A DNA stretch of 64,000 nt. Source: Sphagnum magellanicum. Its lineage: Eukaryota > Streptophyta > Sphagnopsida > Sphagnales > Sphagnaceae. The stretch is taken from the NCBI GenBank assembly GCA_021904315.1, contig CM038911.1, positions 10,885,390-10,949,389 on the forward strand. Reading direction: 5' to 3'. A model generated the notes under the pieces. It was not told the DNA's origin and ran no database searches. It saw nothing but the letters and a program-made list of their open reading frames with translations. Shown one piece after another: positions 57,345 to 64,000 of the stretch (positions within the stretch are counted from its first letter, which is position 1; every line of letters begins with the position of its first letter). A program made the translations under genes and the position numbers.

Positions 57345-57690
57345 AAAAGTTTTCTATAATGGAATTATTTGGATTTATAATAGTTAGCCATGATTAATTT
57401 GTGTACATGCAATCCATTGCTTAGATCTAGTTTTGTCCATAATTACCATGATAGAGTCCAAGTCCATCACTTCCCTAGTATGTTATTACATATTGTCAAC
57501 TCTATGGACATTTGTGGACTATGTGTATATCAAGTCCATTCTATGGACATCATCAGACTATGTGTATTTCTATAGTGGATTATTTGGACTCAAAGTAGTT
57601 TGTGATGATGGACTTGTGTACTTTGAATCCATTGGTCAAATATAACCTTGTACATTTGATTACTTTGATTGAGTTCAAGTCCATCAGTTC
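57345..57690 (+). repeat. Diverged direct duplication, about 215 bp apart
   Basis: TTTCTATAATGGAATTATTT at 57349 recurs as TTTCTATAGTGGATTATTT at 57568. Both are followed in order by TTGTGTAC, AATCCATTG and GAGT(C)CAAGTCCATCA. Between them, TATGGACAT and GACTATGTGTAT are themselves repeated. Confidence 0.55.
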
Positions 57691-60600
57691 ATTTATTTCT
57701 TCCTACATATCCAACACCTTTGTGTACTTCATAGTCCACTCATGTGTCTAGTATGCTTGAGATATTGTTTGATAAGCTTCATGAATGCAAATTATAGGCT
57801 TTCAATGAGGTATTATGTAATTAATTCATGATTGTGGACTAATTTGTTGAATTCAGGTTGGAGAATACTACTAAGACACTTGTGTAGTATAATATACTCT
57901 GCAATAATCTTTTTTGAATTGCAAAATCCACATGGTCCTATGTTTTAGAATTGTGCATAACTTGAAAGACTTTATTGTCTTTTATGGTTTGTAATTTGCT
58001 AGATACTAATTACTATATGTGTGTGATGCTTGAGGATTAGCAACTACAGAACCTTCAAAAAGTCTTTTGGAGACAAGCTTAAGCTTTTCCACTCCACTTC
58101 TATGATAAAACCATGTGAGTCCTAGCGTCGGAAGTGTTCATTGGTTATGTGATGGGAAGGTTTCATCACCAAAATGTGTACATGTTAATAAGCCAAGTCA
58201 TGGCTCTCAACCACCTCCATCTTACTTGCAACCAAATATGGTTGCAGAGTAAAATGTCCAAGTGGGTTCAAAAGGTGTTAATATAAAGGTGTTAACATTT
58301 GAAAAACATGGTAACTTTTTGGAGCTTGATGAAACCCATTCATGAGAAGAAGGTGACCCACAAAGGCCTATTTTAATGGATGAACCTGGAAATGAAAATG
58401 TAGAAAAAACCATAAACAATTATGCAAAAGAGTAACTAGTCTCAAATGCACCAAGTTCGGGTATCAAAGAATCAAAGGCATCAAAGCAAGGAAGAAGAGT
58501 TGTTAAACCTATGGCTGAGTGGGTTTCTATTACAAAGACTACTAGGCAAGCTTTGAAAGCAGCTCAAGGAACTGAAAAAGGTCATGATAAGGTTTAGAAG
58601 CAACACGGCAAGCGCAAGTGATGATGTTTTGTTTTTGGGGGATCGGCTTATAAAATGTATGTGTTTTGTGTACTTACACACATACCATCTAGTTATGAGT
58701 TCATGAAACTTCATTTTGGTAGCAAGTATATAGACCAATCAATAGAAAATTAATCTCCAAAAGGGTTTAAATGTTGATGAAGTCTTTGTGATAGCCAAAT
58801 AGTATGCAAAATTTTATGGGTAGACTTTTTTCTAAAACCATTTTTTTTTCGTCAAATAGGGGACCAAGGTGATTACATTACGATGTTTTTGGTCAAATGA
58901 ATACAATTTGGTTTAGGTGTGTTCATTGAATGATTTCAATGCTTGAGGTTTTCATTCAATGTTGTTCTAATTGAAAGCAATTGTTTAATCATGTGAAATG
59001 ATGTAGAAGTTGATTTCACGAATGTTGAATTTAAAGCATATCAATGTAGTCATGTTGAGTTTTGGTATTGTTGTCCATAGATTGATGCCTAATTGTGTTA
59101 CAACATTGTGTGAATGGTATTAATGTACTGGCATGGAGTTGTGTGCAGTAGAAGATAACATGATTGCCATTTTACCTACACTTGGGGGATTGTCCAAAAC
59201 AAAAGTAGTTGAGAAAGCAACTGAATACCAAAACATCTATAATGGAGGTTAGTCACTTTATTATGATTAGGTACACAAAGTCAATTAGCTGTTACTCTCT
59301 AATAATGTGCCATGATCTCTACATGATCAACAATGCCACCTTTTGTTTCTATAGCATAATGCTACAACTAGTTAGTACATCACCACAATTATTGAAGAAC
59401 TCTAATATGACTTTTTAATCTTTAATTCCTCCAGACATGATGAAAGAAGAAATGCAAGTTTTATGTTGTTGCCCAAATTGTAATTTAACAGACTTTTCTT
59501 CATCTCATAGAAGAAAAGAAATGCTTTGAAGCTCAGACATTAGAGCTTGGTTTAGTCCTTGTGGAATATCAAAATACATCCTTGATCATGGTGAATCTAT
59601 AAAGAGTTTTCAAATGTCTAATGACTTTTAGAGAAGCTCGTCATTGTACAAGGAATTTAAGGGGTGTGTTGTTAATTCAAAGCTTTTAGAGCTTTGAAAT
59701 TATCTTGTTTGTAAGTCTATGCAAAATTGCCATGTTTAATGCTTGTGATTCAACAAAGATGTGTGAAGTGGCAAGTAGTTCAAGTTCATAGTCCATGGCT
59801 TTGGCAAAAGTTGGATGTCATGCATGTGGAAGTTCTCATTGCTTTTCATTGACTCTACCACAAGTCCACAACATTTTGGGCTTGGTGTCTGGCCTTGATG
59901 GCAAGTCCCCAATCCTTCTTTACTTCATTGTGTACCACATCTTGGTGGTATTATCTATACCTTGGATTATCAATATAGAACCACCTTTCACTACAACAAC
60001 ACTAGGTGGTTATATGTTCCAAGTTCAAACATTGTGCTTGTATCCTCTTTGTTTGATTTCTTGCAAAGTTCCTCAATTCTTTGATTCAGCAAAAAAGTTG
60101 TAAATGTTGTGTGCAGAAAAAGTAAAACATGATTCTTGTCTTTCCAGAAGAAAAACATGATGGGGTGTGCATTTGTAGCAGAAACTTGAAGTACTTATGA
60201 TGTGCATTGCTTGATTAACTTTTTAAAGGCAAATGTTTGAGAATGTGTGGAGGTTGTTGGCAAGTTAGAAATACATTATAAGCAATACAACGGCCATGCA
60301 TGATCTTTTATTAACCATTATCAAGTTCATCTTCATATGAGACATTCTTGTCTTGTTCTTTCCATTGATATTTGTTCTAATGAGAAATATTCATACACAC
60401 AAATAGTGGAGAACAATGCCACCATAATGACTATGATATAACAATAAGGGGAAGGAGAAAATTTGTTTGACACATAATTGTGCCATATACATCTCCAACC
60501 TTATGGAACATGATCTTCCTAAACATCATAATCCTAAGAATGTGTTAACACCTTCCTAAATGAACTTTCTAGACTGCAAATATGATCAGATGGATGTTCA

Positions 60601-62099
60601 AAGCAAGGTAGGAATCCACATAAAATGCAGTGCAAAATTGTTTTTATCATAACTTATAATTCATCTTGTTGAATTGGAAACATGGTTTGTTGATCTCAAG
60701 TCATTTAATGCGTGCACCTATTTTGTACAATTTCTAGACTTCACATGTGGAAATGGCCATACATAAATGAGGTGCATTTTGTGTCAAAATCTTCACCTAT
60801 TCAAGTTCATTGCTTTCAATTGCTGGATGAATATGGATAAGTTGTTGAACATGTTTGCCTCATAGTAGTTTTGTGACAAGCAAGTAGCATAATTGCATGA
60901 ACAACATTTCAAAAAAGGCAGCTGTGACAAGAATTGTGACAAAATGACAACTTTTCAAATTGTGACAGAACAATAATTGAACAAACACAAAATGACATAC
61001 CAAGTAAAGGGGGTGAAGTTGCAACTGGACTTTACAATTTGTATGCATTGTTGAATTTTCATAAAACACATTCTGGTGACTTTCTAATGACTAGATATTT
61101 GACAAGTACCCATGTATTCCATGCCAAGGGTCAGCGTAACACATTATTTAGTTGAGTAAGTAACTTCAATCCATCCTACATATCTCAAATTTGTCTATGT
61201 ATGTTGCATGCATCTTTTCGATGAAATGTAATGTTGAGCAACAATGAAAGATGATTTGAGTGTAACATCAACAATTACACCACATCTAAAGGACTACTGA
61301 ATTGACATTTGATTCACCATAGAGCCCATGACACACATGCATGGAGATGAACTATATGCTCAAAGAAATTGATAACTACTATGTGGATCCTAACTTTGTA
61401 GGTACGTCCAAATGTTATTGCATTGGTTGATGTTTTTAATCACATTAATGAATACTTTGGTTTGGTCCTGGGTTGATATGATGGGGATGTGTATACCCAT
61501 TTGTACAAAGATGTAGGCAAATGGAAAAGACTTTCTAAATGAGTTTATTGTCATAGTAAGCTATCATGAATATCTGAGGCCAATTCTCAAGCAACAATTG
61601 TGGGACCTTACTTCTAAGCTCTAAGCAACCATCCATAATCTTATCTTCGTTTAATTTGATTCGGTGGTGAATAAATGCATCATTTTTTTGAGCTGTGAGA
61701 TCTTTTGGGTAAGTTATGTATTTCTAGTGAATGGTTATCTTTTGTCCTAAGCCTAACAGTACTAAAGTGTGAAAATTCTTTATGAAGCCCAACAATAATT
61801 AGGACATTATGAGGCTATGTTATAGAATTCCTAGGGCCATTAAAGGTTTAGAAAACTTTTGATCAGTTTGCATTCATTATTTCATGAACCCAAGGTCAAA
61901 TGTCATTATTCTCCACTAATCATCATTTTCTTGCATGTTCCATCTCTATCATTCTTATTACAACTGCCTTTTTCAATTTTTCTTCATTGACAAAAGATTT
62001 TACCATGGTCTTGTGACTTAGAATGATTAGTAATTAAGAAGTTAAATCCTGAGAGTCTGGAGTCCTGGATCTTTGAACAATTTTTACTTCCTCCAAATT
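57691..62099. other. AT-rich intergenic DNA, nothing recognised
   Basis: Open frames are short and without motif (for example 59795-60103). No RNA gene, MITE end or array was found by eye. Confidence 0.4.
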
Positions 62100-62530
62100 C
62101 CACATCCTGTGTATATATATATTAGTTATTTATTTGATTATTTAAGAACCATGATGAAATCTTACAACTAATAAGTTAGTTAATTAATTCATATTTATAT
62201 AATAACAGTTAATTTGTTGCTATTTTTACTATTTATGAAATTATTATTTAATAATTCATAACTAATAAATTGGTTAATTAATTAGTATTTATTTAATATT
62301 TTAGTATTTCATTTTTAAATTTCCAAACTATTAATGAAAACTTATAATTAATAATTTAGTTAATTAGTTAGTATTTCAATCATTTTATTTTCTCTATATG
62401 AATTGTGAATTAATAATTTATAATTAAATTATTATTAGGATATATGTAATGATTACATTATGATATATGTAATGAGTAATAATTATTAAATAATTAGTTA
62501 GTTATTTATCTACTTAGTTATATGATTTAT
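62100..62530 (+). repeat. Extremely AT-rich repeats, about 90-100 bp units
   Basis: A phrase, CTTATAACTAATAATTTAG then TTAATTAATTAGTATTTATT, recurs near 62160, 62257 and 62343 with drift. A TATATATATA run lies at 62110. GC is very low. Confidence 0.55.
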
Positions 62531-64000
62531 AAAATTAAAAAAGAGGACAAAATATATGAGATAAACTTTTTAGTTGCAATTTAGTTTGCAACTAAATTGC
62601 AACTTTAATTTTTAGCCCATATGTTTTTTCCTCCATTTCCATTTTGAAAACTATATAATGAGGAAGCTTTGCCCTACATTTTCACATAAAAAACACATGA
62701 CAATTAAAATGGGCCAATCAAAGGAGCTTAACCTTTTAAGGAATTTAACCTTAAAGGTTAAACCTAAAAGAAATTGAAAATATTTACCTACCTTTCTACT
62801 TAGTCCCACTAACTTAGCTAACTAACTACCTAGTCTAACCTACCTACCTACCTACTTAGTCCCACCTATCCACCTAAATATTGATATTAATTTATTTTGA
62901 CCAAAATTTAAAAATACCATGTGACACGTGGGTATTATGCCAAGTGTCACAATCTAAAACCATTAAAAATATATGATGAAGATCCACCATCTATTTTTAA
63001 AACAAAATTTTTAAACATTTTTCATTTGCCACATGTCATTATGTAAGTTGCTGATCGTTATGGTAATATACAGATGGCATTCAATAGTATACAAATGGTG
63101 AAATATTTTGTTTACCGTTGATTTCATCCACACTTGTAACTAATGTTTTATGCAACTTGTTTAATGTTATTAAGTAATTTTTAATAGCAAATGTCTTTTG
63201 CAACTAGGATATAATTGCAAATGGTAATTGTTTTTTTTTCTTTCTTTCTTTTAGTGAAAGAGTTGCAAGAATTGGGTGTCATCCTTTGTGTTCTACAAAC
63301 TTCTAGTTCTTCTTGTCATATGTTAGTTTCTAGATGTTTGTGTTTGAATTAGGCCCACTAATTGTTACCTGGTATTCCATCTCAAAACGATGTAACCTTT
63401 GTTTGTGTTACTTTATAACCTTCATCTTTAGTTGTTGTAAGGCAATGGACAATCCGCACTCTTGCATTGTTAATATCCATGCAATCATTGCTACATCCTC
63501 TTCTTTTGTAAGCACACCTCTTGGCCCCATCTTCTTGGATTTTCCATTTAGGTAGTAAAAAGGGAGTTCATTGGGATGTTCCATGACCTATTGGCCATCC
63601 TTAAGGAATGTGTCCCTCTTTCAATAGCATTCATAGTTGTTTTTAATGCTTCATATGTTCACATGCTTTTTTTAATTGTTGAAGGCGTTATATTCAATTG
63701 TGGTGTTGATCATTTTTTTTGTGGGTCAAAAGGATGGGGAAGGTGTCATCCTTATTTGATGTAAAGTCTGTTGCTTGTAAATTCAGCATGTTGTTTCATC
63801 TCCTACAAGCGACTATGCAATTCATGATTTTTTTCTCTTCCTAGTCCCAGCTTCCAGCAATTTGGTGGAGTGTGTTTTGGCCCCACCAAGGGTATGTCTT
63901 TTTCTTCCTTATAAATAACCCAAGAACCCAAAAAGTGTAATAAATCTGAAAATTTCTTGGAGCCAATGATGTGAGCAGCATTCACCCAGTGGGCCCAGGT
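62531..64000. other. Intergenic AT-rich DNA with a TACC-rich stretch
   Basis: CTAC/TACC repeats lie at 62785-62870, like those at 28590-28670. Frames at 63334-63555, 63576-63764 and 63803-63985 have no recognisable motif; the last is cut near the window end. Confidence 0.4.

Overview
This is nuclear DNA of a land plant with a large, repeat-rich genome. The evidence is a plant-type LRR receptor kinase of the BIR clade, a ten-exon plant O-fucosyltransferase-family gene with GT-AG introns, an RRM/SR-type RNA-binding protein, a PR-1-like pseudogene, PIF/Harbinger DNA transposons with Tourist-like MITEs, and several decayed copies of one reverse-transcriptase (RT) element. Gene density is very low: three convincing intact genes in 64 kb, set in AT-rich sequence. 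A fern or another non-flowering vascular plant fits best, but that is an inference; the sequence itself only shows a plant.

Layout. 1-0.8 kb is a degenerate satellite-like repeat that cuts off RT copy A (minus strand, to 2.35 kb). 3.5 and 5.5 kb hold two orphan exon-like pieces; the second clearly belongs to a RAD16-type SNF2 helicase. 6.9-8.6 kb holds nested tandem and dispersed repeats. 9.35-10.33 kb is an intronless RRM-SR-coiled-coil gene. It converges on a ten-exon O-FucT gene (12.0-16.3 kb, minus) that carries a MITE in intron 1, one GC-AG intron and a 52-62 bp minisatellite upstream. 17.9-24 kb holds RT copy B (minus) and copy C (plus), arranged back to back. A Tourist-like MITE follows at 24.3 kb, and a long imperfect inverted repeat at 25.5-27.0 kb whose left arm is split by a dispersed repeat. 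27.6-31 kb is minisatellite and low-complexity DNA. 33.4-36.3 kb is RT copy D. 36.3-42.4 kb has no recognisable gene.

42.45-44.4 kb (minus) is a BIR1-like receptor kinase. 48.5-50.4 kb is a decayed PIF/Harbinger element with a Myb/SANT-like ORF converging on a DDE transposase. 51.7-52.1 kb is a frameshifted, N-terminally deleted PR-1-like (CAP) pseudogene. 52.6-53.0 kb is a second copy of the MITE family found in the O-FucT intron. 53-64 kb is AT-rich with small repeats and no recognised gene.

The genes do not form a pathway. BIR1-like receptors act in immune signalling at the plasma membrane, and PR-1-like proteins are secreted defence proteins, but their proximity here shows no functional link. 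The most informative content is the repeat biology: four copies of one RT family in all stages of decay (two associated with 24-25 bp poly-G runs), a Harbinger element plus MITEs with 3-bp TTA target duplications like those Harbinger enzymes make, and a long hairpin-forming inverted repeat.
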